The notes beneath the pieces are model-generated. The model was not told where the DNA came from. It was given only the letters and a program-made list of their open reading frames with translations, and made no database searches. From positions 1-64,000 of the forward strand of contig JAQGIF010000126.1 of NCBI GenBank assembly GCA_028291345.1: a DNA stretch of 64,000 nucleotides. The letters are read 5' to 3'. This document shows, piece by piece, positions 7,473 to 15,860 of this stretch. A program made the translations under genes and the position numbers. The stretch's first letter is position 1. Every line of letters begins with the position of its first letter. This DNA comes from Rhodospirillales bacterium. GTDB lineage: Bacteria > Pseudomonadota > Alphaproteobacteria > BOG-932 > Roseiterribacteraceae.

Positions 7473-10400
7473 ACGCAGGCTCACTGATGACCGCCCGCCG
7501 TCGGGCATCAAATCCTCGCGTCAGCGCCTGGGTCGATGCATCGGCGGGCACGGGCAAAACCACCGTGCTGACCGATCGTGTATTGCGGCTTCTGCTCGAC
7601 GGGGCATCCCCTGACCGCATCCTGTGCATCACCTTTACCCGCGCCGCGGCCGCCGAGATGGCGAACCGGATCATAGACCGGCTTGGGCAATGGGCCGTAA
7701 TGGATGATGGCGCGCTCGTCGATCGCCTTTACGAATTGACCGGCGAGCGGCCGAACGCGGATGTGCAGACCCGCGCACGGCAGCTCTTCGCCGCCATCGT
7801 CGATGCACCCGCCGGTTTCCGCATCCAGACCATCCATGCCTTCTGCCAGTCGGTATTGCGCAGATTTCCGCTGGAGGCGGGCCTCGCGCCGCATTTCGAT
7901 CTGCTCGACGATCGCACGGCCGGCGAATTGCTGGCCGAGTCGCGGCAGAGCGTGTTGGCTGATGCCGGGCGAGAGCCGCGCGGACCGCTGGGCCGGGCGC
8001 TCGCGGTACTGGTCGACTATATGGACGAGCGCGGCTTTGCCGCCCTGATCCAGGCGGTGCTGACAGCGCGGCGCAAGCTGACCCGAAGCTTCGAGGCGCA
8101 TGGTGGTGTTGGACTGGTTATTCCCCGCATGCGACGCGGGCTGGGGCTGGAGCCCGGCGAGACCCAGGCGGCGATTCTGGATGAGGCCTGTCGCGACGAA
8201 GCGGTCGATTGCACCGGCCTCCGCCAAGCCTGCGCTGTGTTGGGGAACGGCAGCGCAACCGATCAACGGCGTGCCGAAGGTATCGCTGCCTGGATCGCAG
8301 CCGCCGATCGCTCGGCGCGTTGGACCGACTACATCGCTCAGTTCCTTACGGCCAAGGGCGAGCCGCACGGCACCTATGCCCGCACCAAAGCGCACAAGGC
8401 GATGGCGCACATCTTGGAACCGGAGGCGCTGCGGCTGGTCAAGGTGCTGAACAGGCTGCGCTGTGCAGCGACCGCGACCGCTACCGAAGCGATGCTGGTC
8501 GTTGCCGACGCCATCTTCCGTCACTACGAGGCTCAGAAGTCCGCACGCGCCTTGCTCGACTATGACGATCTGATCGATGTCACGCGCCGCCTGGTCGAAA
8601 GCGACGCAGCCTGGGTGCTCTACAAGCTGGATGGGGGTATCGATCATCTGCTGGTCGATGAGGCGCAGGATACCAATCCGGAGCAATGGGGCATCATACA
8701 GGCTCTGGCGGCGGAGTTCTTCGCGGGCCAGGGCGCATGTGACAACGACCGGACGATCTTCGTCGTCGGCGACGGCAAGCAGTCTATCTATAGCTTTCAG
8801 GGTGCGGACCCGACCGCTCTCGGCCCGATGCGCCGGCACTTTGAGGGGCAACTCGCAAATATCGAAAAGATACTTCAGCCGGTCGACCTCACTCGCTCGT
8901 TTCGTTCGACTGAGCCGGTTCTCAGGTTGGTGGACGGCGTTTTCGCCAACCCGGAGGCAGCGGGGGGTGTTCACGAGGATCCGGACAATCCATTGAAGCA
9001 CGATCTATCGCGCGTCGATGCCCCGGGCCTGGTTGAGCTCTGGCCTGCTTTCGTGCCCGAGGAGATCGAAGAAACCGACGAGCCATGGCCCGTACTCCAA
9101 AGTCTCAGGCCCGGGCGGGATCCAGAGCACGCGCTGGCCGATAGGATTGCCTTGACCATTCAAGGTTGGCTCGACCGGCGTGAAACGCTAGGGAACTCGG
9201 GTGCGCCGATCGGACCCGGCGATATCATGATCCTGGTCCGCCGCCGCACACGCTTCGTCGCGCCGATGGTGCGGGCGCTGAAAGCGCGCGGCGTGCCGGT
9301 CGCGGGCGTCGATCGTCTGGCCTTGACGGAACCGCTCGCGATCCGCGACCTGATGGCGTTGGGCCGCTTCCTGCTGCTGCCCGAGGACGATCTGACCTTG
9401 GCCGCTTTACTCAAATCGCCGCTGATCGGATTGGACGAGGATCGGTTGTTCACCTTGGCGCATGGGCGGCGTGGCACTTTGTGGACTGCGCTCCTCACCG
9501 CGGCGGAAACCGACGCGGTGTCGTTCGAGCCCACGCGCGCCTGGCTGGCCAAATTGTTGGCGGGGGTCGATCTCGCGCGACCCTTCGAGCTTTATGCCGG
9601 TGTACTCGCGGTGCCATGTCCGGGTGATACGCTGGGTAGTGGCCGGCGGGCGCTATGGCGCCGGCTGGGGCCTGACGCGCTCGACCCGCTCGACGAATTT
9701 CTATCTGCCGCACTCGACTATGAGCGGCGTCATGCTCCGACGCTGGAGGGTTTTATCGGTTGGCTGGAAGCAAGCGACGCGGAGATCAAGCGCGAACTGG
9801 CGGGGCGGGGCGACGCGGTCCGAATCGTGACCGTCCACGGAGCGAAGGGGCTCGAGGCCCCAATCGTCTTCATGCCCGACACGATGCAGGTTCCGGCCCC
9901 GAATACCGGCCCGCAGCTTTTGTGGCTGGATATGGATGGGGACGATCGCGCCGTCCCATATTGGTCGCCGCGCGCCGACCTTCGCCCGACGCTCTGCGGG
10001 GCGCTCGGCGCAGCAAACCATGAGGCAGGTTTGCGGGAATACCGCCGCCTGCTCTATGTCGCGCTCACCCGGGCGCGGGACCGTCTTTATATCGCTGGCT
10101 GGCACGGTAAACGTGTGCCTCCGGCTGGTCATTGGTATGGGCTGGTGGATGCCGGAATGCGCGCCTTGAACGCTCTGGAGATCGAGGACGCGGACGGCAC
10201 GCTGCTGCGCATCGACTATGCGGGAACCGGCAAAACGGCCGCTCATGCGGGCGGCTTGCCGGCCGTTACGCGCCTTCCCCTGCCGGAATGGGCGCGGCTG
10301 GCTCCCCGGGCGGAGCCCCGCCCGTTCGTGCCCTTGGCCCCGTCGCGGATCGAGCTTCCAGGCGCGGCTGATCCCGCCGTGCGCTCGCCTGCGACATCGG

Positions 10401-10936
10401 ATGAGTCCGGCCGGTTGCGGCGCGGCCGTGCAATGCATCGACTGCTCCAGCTTTTGCCCGACATCCCCGCCGCGGACCGCGCGGCCGCTGCGTCCAGGTT
10501 GCTGCCCGATTTCCCACACGAAGAGCAGGCCTGGATGGTGGGCGCGGCGGTTGCCGTGATCGATTCTCCCGATTGCGCGCGTTTCTTCGGCCCCACATCG
10601 CGCGCCGAGGTGCCGATCGTCGGGCGTATCGGCGTGCGCGGTGTCGCTGGCCGAATCGACCGCCTGCTGGTCGAATCGGATCGTGTTACCGTCGTCGATT
10701 TCAAGAGTGGCCGTGTTCCTCTGTCGGGTGCGAAGGACGTTCCTGCCACCTATCTGGCGCAGATGGCGGCCTATCGTGCGGTCCTGCGGCAAATCTATCC
10801 CGATCGGGCGATCCATTTGGTTCTGGTGTGGACGGACGGCCCGGCGGCTGTCACGCTGGAGCCGTCTGCGCTCGATCCGTTCGAAACATATCTGACATCC
10901 GAGCCGGTCAATGCTCAACCCCCCGCCGCTGCTTGA
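7469..10936 (+). CDS. addA: Double-strand break repair helicase AddA
   Basis: About 1155 residues, UvrD/RecB-type superfamily 1 helicase with a C-terminal nuclease. Walker A is ASAGTGKTTVL near the N-terminus; Walker B is LLVDEAQDTNPEQW; motif III is VVGDGKQSIYSFQGADP; motif V is TVHGAKGLEAPIVF; motif VI is LLYVALTRARDRLY; the nuclease motif is VVDFKSGRVP followed by YLAQMAAYR. The start is uncertain: GTG at 7469 overlaps the addB stop and has a GGCGGGA upstream, while ATG at 7487 (MTARRRAS) and ATG at 7454 are in the same frame. AddA and AddB form one heterodimer. trxA follows after 52 bases. Confidence 0.95.
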   Translation: MNAGSLMTARRRASNPRVSAWVDASAGTGKTTVLTDRVLRLLLDGASPDRILCITFTRAAAAEMANRIIDRLGQWAVMDDGALVDRLYELTGERPNADVQTRARQLFAAIVDAPAGFRIQTIHAFCQSVLRRFPLEAGLAPHFDLLDDRTAGELLAESRQSVLADAGREPRGPLGRALAVLVDYMDERGFAALIQAVLTARRKLTRSFEAHGGVGLVIPRMRRGLGLEPGETQAAILDEACRDEAVDCTGLRQACAVLGNGSATDQRRAEGIAAWIAAADRSARWTDYIAQFLTAKGEPHGTYARTKAHKAMAHILEPEALRLVKVLNRLRCAATATATEAMLVVADAIFRHYEAQKSARALLDYDDLIDVTRRLVESDAAWVLYKLDGGIDHLLVDEAQDTNPEQWGIIQALAAEFFAGQGACDNDRTIFVVGDGKQSIYSFQGADPTALGPMRRHFEGQLANIEKILQPVDLTRSFRSTEPVLRLVDGVFANPEAAGGVHEDPDNPLKHDLSRVDAPGLVELWPAFVPEEIEETDEPWPVLQSLRPGRDPEHALADRIALTIQGWLDRRETLGNSGAPIGPGDIMILVRRRTRFVAPMVRALKARGVPVAGVDRLALTEPLAIRDLMALGRFLLLPEDDLTLAALLKSPLIGLDEDRLFTLAHGRRGTLWTALLTAAETDAVSFEPTRAWLAKLLAGVDLARPFELYAGVLAVPCPGDTLGSGRRALWRRLGPDALDPLDEFLSAALDYERRHAPTLEGFIGWLEASDAEIKRELAGRGDAVRIVTVHGAKGLEAPIVFMPDTMQVPAPNTGPQLLWLDMDGDDRAVPYWSPRADLRPTLCGALGAANHEAGLREYRRLLYVALTRARDRLYIAGWHGKRVPPAGHWYGLVDAGMRALNALEIEDADGTLLRIDYAGTGKTAAHAGGLPAVTRLPLPEWARLAPRAEPRPFVPLAPSRIELPGAADPAVRSPATSDESGRLRRGRAMHRLLQLLPDIPAADRAAAASRLLPDFPHEEQAWMVGAAVAVIDSPDCARFFGPTSRAEVPIVGRIGVRGVAGRIDRLLVESDRVTVVDFKSGRVPLSGAKDVPATYLAQMAAYRAVLRQIYPDRAIHLVLVWTDGPAAVTLEPSALDPFETYLTSEPVNAQPPAAA

Positions 10937-10988
10937 CCAAACGCGGCGGCTCCCCATACTTGATTGACACATTTGAGGAGTTCAATTC

Positions 10989-11306
10989 GTGACCACCGCC
11001 GTGACCGATGACACATTCGATACCGCCGTCCTGAAATCGGAGACGCCGGTCCTGCTGGATTTTTGGGCGGAGTGGTGCGCGCCCTGCCGCGCGATCGCGC
11101 CGATCCTGGAAGACGTGCAGCGCGATAAGGGCGACAAGCTGATCGTCGCCAAGATCAATATCGATGAGAACCCGGGCGTGCCGAGCAAATATGGTGTGCG
11201 TGGCATTCCGACCCTGATGCTGTTCAAGGGCGGCCAGCTTGCTGCCACCAAGATCGGTGCGCTGCCCAAGGGTGCGCTCTATGAATGGATCGATTCGGTC
11301 CTCTGA
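10989..11306 (+). CDS. trxA: Thioredoxin
   Basis: 105 residues with the active site WCAPC inside [17 protein letters not shown] and the cis-proline loop [11 protein letters not shown]. It is a general cytoplasmic protein-disulfide reductase fed by thioredoxin reductase. It starts at GTG 10989, with GAGGAG centred about 11 bases upstream. It is the last gene of the tsaE-murU-addB-addA run and is followed by a strong inverted repeat (11318-11355), which probably ends the transcript. The adjacency to addA is a lineage trait rather than a functional link. Confidence 0.96.
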   Translation: MTTAVTDDTFDTAVLKSETPVLLDFWAEWCAPCRAIAPILEDVQRDKGDKLIVAKINIDENPGVPSKYGVRGIPTLMLFKGGQLAATKIGALPKGALYEWIDSVL

Positions 11307-11317
11307 TAGCGACCATC

Positions 11318-11355
11318 CGCCACGCGGCCGGGCTTATTCCTCCTGCCGCGTGGCG
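11318..11355. terminator. Perfect 11-bp inverted repeat between convergent genes, likely two-way terminator
   Basis: The arms CGCCACGCGGC (11318-11328) and GCCGCGTGGCG (11345-11355) are exactly complementary, with a 16-base loop. The repeat sits in the 65-base gap between the stop of trxA and the stop of the minus-strand membrane gene. No long T-run follows on either side, so it may act by stem strength alone or as a 3'-end stabiliser. Confidence 0.65.
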
Positions 11356-11371
11356 ATCTTCGATATCTGCG

Positions 11372-12307
11372 TTAGTCTTGGTCCGAAGCAGCAAGCAGTT
11401 TTTCGATTCCCGCCCGCACTTCGGCCAAGGCAGATTCGATCGCCTGATCGCGCGATTGCGGCGCGGCGGCGCTGCTCAATTTCTCCGCTGCCTCGGCCAG
11501 CCGGCCCAGCGGTTCCCAAATGACATGGGACAGCGCCGCGGCGATGATCTCTGCCTCCTCTTGCTCGATCCGCTTCGCCGGTGCTGCGCCTGACGGCGGT
11601 ACGATCTGGCGGGGCAGGTCGAGCGCACGGGCGGCGCTCAACGGGCGCACCGCTGCAGTTGCTCCCGCGACCGCGGAATCGACCAGCGGCGCCAGCGCGG
11701 CCCGGACCAGATACTGAACCAGGCGGATGATGAACCAGCCGGCCGTTCCGGCGGCAAGCACGGCGCCCCATTTGTCGCCCGCCTCATAGGCGAACAGTGC
11801 GAGCGTTGCGGCCAGTCCAACCACGATCGCGGGCAGTGGCGCAATCGTCCAAGTCAGTGTCAACCGGTCCAGCCAAATCCGGTTCAGGCCGAGCAACAGC
11901 GGCGTATCGACCACGACCCGGCGCGCTTCGTCTTTGTCGACCGGGGCCAGAGCGATCATTGCCTCCGCTTGGTCTGCTATTGCCGTGTGGGCGAAGGCAG
12001 CACGCCAATCGGCCGCATTCCAGCGGTCGGCCAATGCTGGATCATGCCGCAGCTTATCGATCTGCTGGCGCGCCTTAGCGATTTCGGCTGCGCCGCCGAT
12101 CAACGCTACCAGCAGCGCTACTGTTGCGAACACGGCCGTTCCGACGGAAATCGCCCAGGCCAATCGCGACACCGGACTGCTGAGCGAAGCAGCCACCGCA
12201 TTTGCCTGCAGGAAAGCCGTCGCCGCGTTCCAGTCGAGCTTAAGAACGAAAAATAAGGCGATGCCGGCGATCAACCCCAGTATCACCGGCGCGCTGCGTG
12301 ACGTCAT
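11372..12307 (-). CDS. Unknown alpha-helical membrane protein
   Basis: I do not recognise a family. The 311-residue protein has an N-terminal membrane helix (APVILGLIAGIALFFVLKL), a second near residues 48-70 (AWAISVGTAVFATVALLVALIGG), a soluble stretch rich in Asp and Arg to about residue 145, then two or three hydrophobic segments (WTIAPLPAIVVGLAATLALF; GAVLAAGTAGWFIIRLVQYLV) and an amphipathic, probably coiled-coil C-terminus with many Ala, Glu and Lys. There is no catalytic motif. It stands alone on the minus strand between the DNA-repair run and the exopolysaccharide operon; its upstream region (12308-12585) is shared with the divergent export gene. Confidence 0.75.
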   Translation of the reverse strand: MTSRSAPVILGLIAGIALFFVLKLDWNAATAFLQANAVAASLSSPVSRLAWAISVGTAVFATVALLVALIGGAAEIAKARQQIDKLRHDPALADRWNAADWRAAFAHTAIADQAEAMIALAPVDKDEARRVVVDTPLLLGLNRIWLDRLTLTWTIAPLPAIVVGLAATLALFAYEAGDKWGAVLAAGTAGWFIIRLVQYLVRAALAPLVDSAVAGATAAVRPLSAARALDLPRQIVPPSGAAPAKRIEQEEAEIIAAALSHVIWEPLGRLAEAAEKLSSAAAPQSRDQAIESALAEVRAGIEKLLAASDQD

Positions 12308-12526
12308 CGGGCGTTTCCTTTACGGTCGGTGGGTCGTTGTCCATTCTTCCATTGAGGTCTGCTCATGTGCGGGACCAAATCCTTTTTAACAGCGTGGGAC
12401 GCACTCCTGGCGAGTCAATTTCGACTGGCTAGCCTTTCCGCGTTACCGGTAAGTCCGCGATAACGACCTGCCTGCGATGATGCAAGCGGAACCGGTCATT
12501 AGTCATGCCGAATATGTGCATGCTCT

Positions 12527-12555
12527 TTGCCAGCGTCTTGTGCGCCTGCTATACA
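12527..12555 (+). promoter_or_regulatory. Probable sigma-70 promoter of the exopolysaccharide operon
   Basis: TTGCCA at 12527-12532 and TATACA at 12550-12555 are separated by 17 bases, which is the best match to a housekeeping promoter in the 278-base gap 12308-12585. Transcription would start near 12562, about 24 bases ahead of the export-lipoprotein ATG. The surrounding sequence is unusually AT-rich for this window. I saw nothing else in the gap beyond the start-side region of the divergent membrane gene. Confidence 0.5.
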
Positions 12556-12585
12556 TATAGACTAATAATATTTTTTAAGACGAGC

Positions 12586-13191
12586 ATGCATCTCAATCGA
12601 TTTATTCTTATATGTCTGGCGCTTGCCATGTCGGGCTGTGGTTCTACCCAACCATCCGAGGCAGTTCTGCAATCGCGGGCTTCGACGGCGATTTACCGCA
12701 TCGGCCCGCTCGACTCGCTGGAGATATTTATTTGGCGTATGCCTGAATTGTCGCGCGGCGTGACAGTGCGCCCGGACGGGAGGATTTCGGTTCCGTTAAT
12801 TGATGATTTGGTGGCAACGGGAAAAACGCCGACACAATTGGCCCGCGACATCGAAGTGCAGCTAACAAAGTATGTTCAGGACCCGACTGTTACTGTTATC
12901 GTCGGTGGTTTTCATGGTCCGTTCGACCAGCAGGTGCGCATTGTCGGAGAGGCGACGGATCCTCAGGCAATTCCGTACCAAGCCAACATGACAGTACTTG
13001 ATGTGATGATCGCCGTGCACGGATTGACGAAGTTCGCCGCCGGCAATCGCGCCGAATTGATCCGATCGGTCAATGGGAAGGAAGCTGTGATTCCAGTTCG
13101 GATCAACGACTTGGTCAAAGACGGCGATATCGATGCAAATGTTGCGGTCCAGCCCGGTGATGTCTTGATCATCCCACAGGCCTGGTTTTAG
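12586..13191 (+). CDS. Polysaccharide export lipoprotein (Wza-like, XrtA/PEP-CTERM type)
   Basis: 201 residues from ATG 12586. The N-terminus is a lipoprotein signal (FILICLALAMSGC, lipobox MSGC), so the protein should be lipid-anchored, most likely in the outer membrane. The polysaccharide-export domain starts at YRIGPLDSLEIFIWRMPELS and contains VRPDGRISVPLIDDL, followed by a SLBB-like part (QVRIVGEATDPQAIPY) and the ending VQPGDVLIIPQ. It forms the periplasmic/outer-membrane export channel for a capsular or secreted polysaccharide. A frame extension upstream to 12505 exists, but it lacks a ribosome site and would bury the signal peptide. It opens the operon; 6 bases separate it from the chain-length gene. 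Confidence 0.92.
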   Translation: MHLNRFILICLALAMSGCGSTQPSEAVLQSRASTAIYRIGPLDSLEIFIWRMPELSRGVTVRPDGRISVPLIDDLVATGKTPTQLARDIEVQLTKYVQDPTVTVIVGGFHGPFDQQVRIVGEATDPQAIPYQANMTVLDVMIAVHGLTKFAAGNRAELIRSVNGKEAVIPVRINDLVKDGDIDANVAVQPGDVLIIPQAWF

Positions 13192-13197
13192 TTAGGC

Positions 13198-14748
13198 ATG
13201 GGCTCACTCAAGGTAATCCTTTTTCAGTATGCGCGCGATATCTGGCGCCGTCGCTGGTACGCCGTCGGAGTGGCCTGGGCGATCTGCCTTGTCGGATGGG
13301 TGATCGTTTCGCGGATGCCGGACATCTACGAATCCAATGCCCGCGTTTATATGAATGCCGACGAAGCCTTGACGCCGTTGCTGCGCGGGCTTGCGGTCGA
13401 AAGCGATGTCGATGCCCGCCTCGAACGCATGCAGCGCACGCTGCTTAGCGGCACTAACATGAAAAAGCTGATCCGCATGACGGATCTCGATTCCCGGGTA
13501 AAGGACTCTGCGGATCGCGAGGCGATGGTCGCCCGGCTACAGAAGGCCATCGTGATCAAACTGCAAACCCGCAATCTGTTCACGGTCACCTATTCCGATA
13601 CCGATCCGCAGTTGGCCCAGAGTGTTGTTTCGAACGTCCTGTCGCTGTTCATGGAATCGAGCGCCGGTGATTCCCGCACGGATATCGACAGCGCGCAACG
13701 GTTCCTGCAAACGGAAATCGACCGTCTCGAGACTCAGTTGCGTGAGGCGGAACGCAAGAAATCCGAGTTCCAGACGCGTTATTACGATCTGCTGCCGAAC
13801 GGCGAAACCGGCGGCTCCCGCCTGGAAGGCTCGCGTGCCGAGGTCCAGAAGATCACCGAAGACCTGAACGATTCGATCGCGGAGCGCGATAGCCTGCATA
13901 AGCAGCTCGATGCCCAGCAGCAATATGACTCTGTCGACAAGCCCGCTTCCGCGCCCAGCGGCAATGAAGGGCTCTCGACCGCCCCCCAGACGCGCCTAGC
14001 GCAATTGCGGACCCAGCTAGAGACGGCAAAGTCGACTTTGACGGACCAGCATCCGGTTGTCATCGCGCTTAAGCACCAGATTGCCGCCGTGCAGAGCGAA
14101 ATCGCCAAGACAGTGGTGCATACGAAGGCTGGTCCTACGTCGCAGAACATCGCCAATCCGGTCTATATCGAGATGGCGGGTCAACTGAGCGCGAAGGAAA
14201 CGAAAATCGCGTCCCTCCGCCGCCGCCTGGTTTCGGCGGAAGAAGACCGCGATAAAATTGAAGACGAGGCGCGCCGGGCTCCGAGCGTCGGCGCCGAGTA
14301 TCTGAATCTCGACCGCGATTACGAAGTCGTCAAGAAGAACTACACTGAGCTTCTGGCCCGTCGTGAATCGGCCCAGATCGCCGAAAATGCCGATAAGAAG
14401 GGCGACAAAATCGACATCAAGACGATCGACACGCCTGAAGTGCCGTCCTTGCCGTCGTCGCCCAACCGGCCGCTCTTCCTCTCGATGGTCCTGGTCGCCG
14501 GACTGGGCGCCGGGATCGGCGTGGCCTTCGTGCTGAGCCAGATCGACACCTCCTACAGCACGACGACGGCATTGCAGGCATTGGGCCTCCCCATTCTTGG
14601 CAGCATTTCGATCATCAACTCGTTCGACCGGCGTCCGCGCCATTGGTTCCTCAGTGCGAAGGTCTTTGTGGCGGCGTGCGTGATGCTCGTCGTTATCTAT
14701 GGTGGCTTATTGCTCGCCTTCCTCGGCGCGCATCATAAAGGTGCCTGA
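13198..14748 (+). CDS. Polysaccharide chain-length determinant protein (Wzz/GumC-like, XrtA type)
   Basis: 516 residues. A membrane helix at about residues 22-40 (GVAWAICLVGWVIVS) is followed by a Wzz-type periplasmic domain beginning DIYESNARVYMNADEALTPLL. A long coiled-coil region (about 165-400, heptad-rich with Gln, Glu and Lys) leads to two C-terminal helices (LFLSMVLVAGLGAGIGVAFV and VFVAACVMLVVIYGGLLLAFL). It acts as the periplasm-spanning copolymerase that sets chain length and links the export channel to the kinase. The cytoplasmic kinase is a separate gene overlapping by one base (TGATG), so the pair corresponds to a split Wzc. Confidence 0.92.
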   Translation: MGSLKVILFQYARDIWRRRWYAVGVAWAICLVGWVIVSRMPDIYESNARVYMNADEALTPLLRGLAVESDVDARLERMQRTLLSGTNMKKLIRMTDLDSRVKDSADREAMVARLQKAIVIKLQTRNLFTVTYSDTDPQLAQSVVSNVLSLFMESSAGDSRTDIDSAQRFLQTEIDRLETQLREAERKKSEFQTRYYDLLPNGETGGSRLEGSRAEVQKITEDLNDSIAERDSLHKQLDAQQQYDSVDKPASAPSGNEGLSTAPQTRLAQLRTQLETAKSTLTDQHPVVIALKHQIAAVQSEIAKTVVHTKAGPTSQNIANPVYIEMAGQLSAKETKIASLRRRLVSAEEDRDKIEDEARRAPSVGAEYLNLDRDYEVVKKNYTELLARRESAQIAENADKKGDKIDIKTIDTPEVPSLPSSPNRPLFLSMVLVAGLGAGIGVAFVLSQIDTSYSTTTALQALGLPILGSISIINSFDRRPRHWFLSAKVFVAACVMLVVIYGGLLLAFLGAHHKGA

Positions 14749-15860
14749 TGACTGGAAATCGCATCGACATGATCGAGCGAGCGGCGGCGAGACTGCGCCG
14801 CGATGCGCCGCTGCAAAAGCCGTTGATCGATCAGCGGACGCCGGCAGCCAATACGCCCGATGCAGGCGTACAGCCCGCTGGCGATGGCGCGGCTGCTGCT
14901 CCCGCCGGCGCCGCGCCGCCACTTTTCAATAGACAGGCCCCCGATAACTTCGCGACCCGGCAGGCCCCGAACATCGCCGCGCCCAGCCCCGGCGGTCTGG
15001 CCAATCGGCAGCAGCCTCTTATAAACAATCTGCAATCGCCTGCCCTTTCACGTACCCCGCTGGCAGCGCCGCCGTTGAGCGCCCTGATGCGGCCAGTGGA
15101 GACGCCGGCGGCGGAAACATCGGCGGGACCGAGGACAAGCCGCAGCGTTGTGCTGGATACGGCGCGCCTCGCTCTCGCCGGCACAGTGGATTGGACCGCT
15201 GATCGGACGCCCGTCATGGAGGAATTGCGGCTGATCAAGCGGCGCCTGCTAAGGCGCGCCTTCGACGAGGCGAACGGTCCGGATTCGATCTCGCACCTAG
15301 TGATGATCACGAGCGCCAAGCCGCGTGAGGGCAAGACCTTCACCTCGACCAATATTGCGATCAGTATTTCCCTTGAGGAAGATTACAATGTCCTGCTGGT
15401 GGATGCCGATGTCCGGCGCCAAGCGTTGCGGCAGAATTTGGGTCTCGAGGCCAATCAGGGTTTTGTCGATCTCCTGCTCAATCCGGGGCTGGATATGGCC
15501 GACGTCCTGTTGCGCACCAATATCCCGCGGCTGAGCATCTTGCCGGCGGGGATGATGAGTGACAGGGCGCCCGAACTGCTTGCCAGCAGCCGGATGCGCG
15601 ATTTGATCCACGATATGGCGCAGCGTTATCGCGATCGTATCATCATATTCGACACGGCGCCTTGCCTCGTCAGCAGCGACGCGGCGACGCTGGCGGCGCA
15701 CGTAGGCCAGATCGTCTTCGTGGTGGAAGCCGAGCAGACTCAGCAGCACGAAATTGTCGCCGCGCTGAACTTGATCAGCGCCTGCCCCGACATATCCCTC
15801 GTCCTGAACAAGGCACAGCCTCTCGCCACCACCTCCTACGGCGGTTACGGGGCGTATTGA
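14748..15860 (+). CDS. Tyrosine autokinase of the exopolysaccharide system (BY-kinase)
   Basis: 370 residues. The first 130 or so are Pro/Ala/Gln-rich and probably disordered. The kinase core has Walker A SAKPREGKT (about residues 189-197), Walker A' VLLVDADVRR and Walker B IIIFDTAPCLVSSDA. The C-terminus ends SYGGYGAY, a short tyrosine cluster for autophosphorylation. Kinases of this type phosphorylate themselves, and cycling of that state controls polymerisation and export through the chain-length protein. The ATG overlaps the stop of the chain-length gene by one base. It ends with TTGA, from which the next gene appears to start. Confidence 0.92.
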   Translation: MTGNRIDMIERAAARLRRDAPLQKPLIDQRTPAANTPDAGVQPAGDGAAAAPAGAAPPLFNRQAPDNFATRQAPNIAAPSPGGLANRQQPLINNLQSPALSRTPLAAPPLSALMRPVETPAAETSAGPRTSRSVVLDTARLALAGTVDWTADRTPVMEELRLIKRRLLRRAFDEANGPDSISHLVMITSAKPREGKTFTSTNIAISISLEEDYNVLLVDADVRRQALRQNLGLEANQGFVDLLLNPGLDMADVLLRTNIPRLSILPAGMMSDRAPELLASSRMRDLIHDMAQRYRDRIIIFDTAPCLVSSDAATLAAHVGQIVFVVEAEQTQQHEIVAALNLISACPDISLVLNKAQPLATTSYGGYGAY

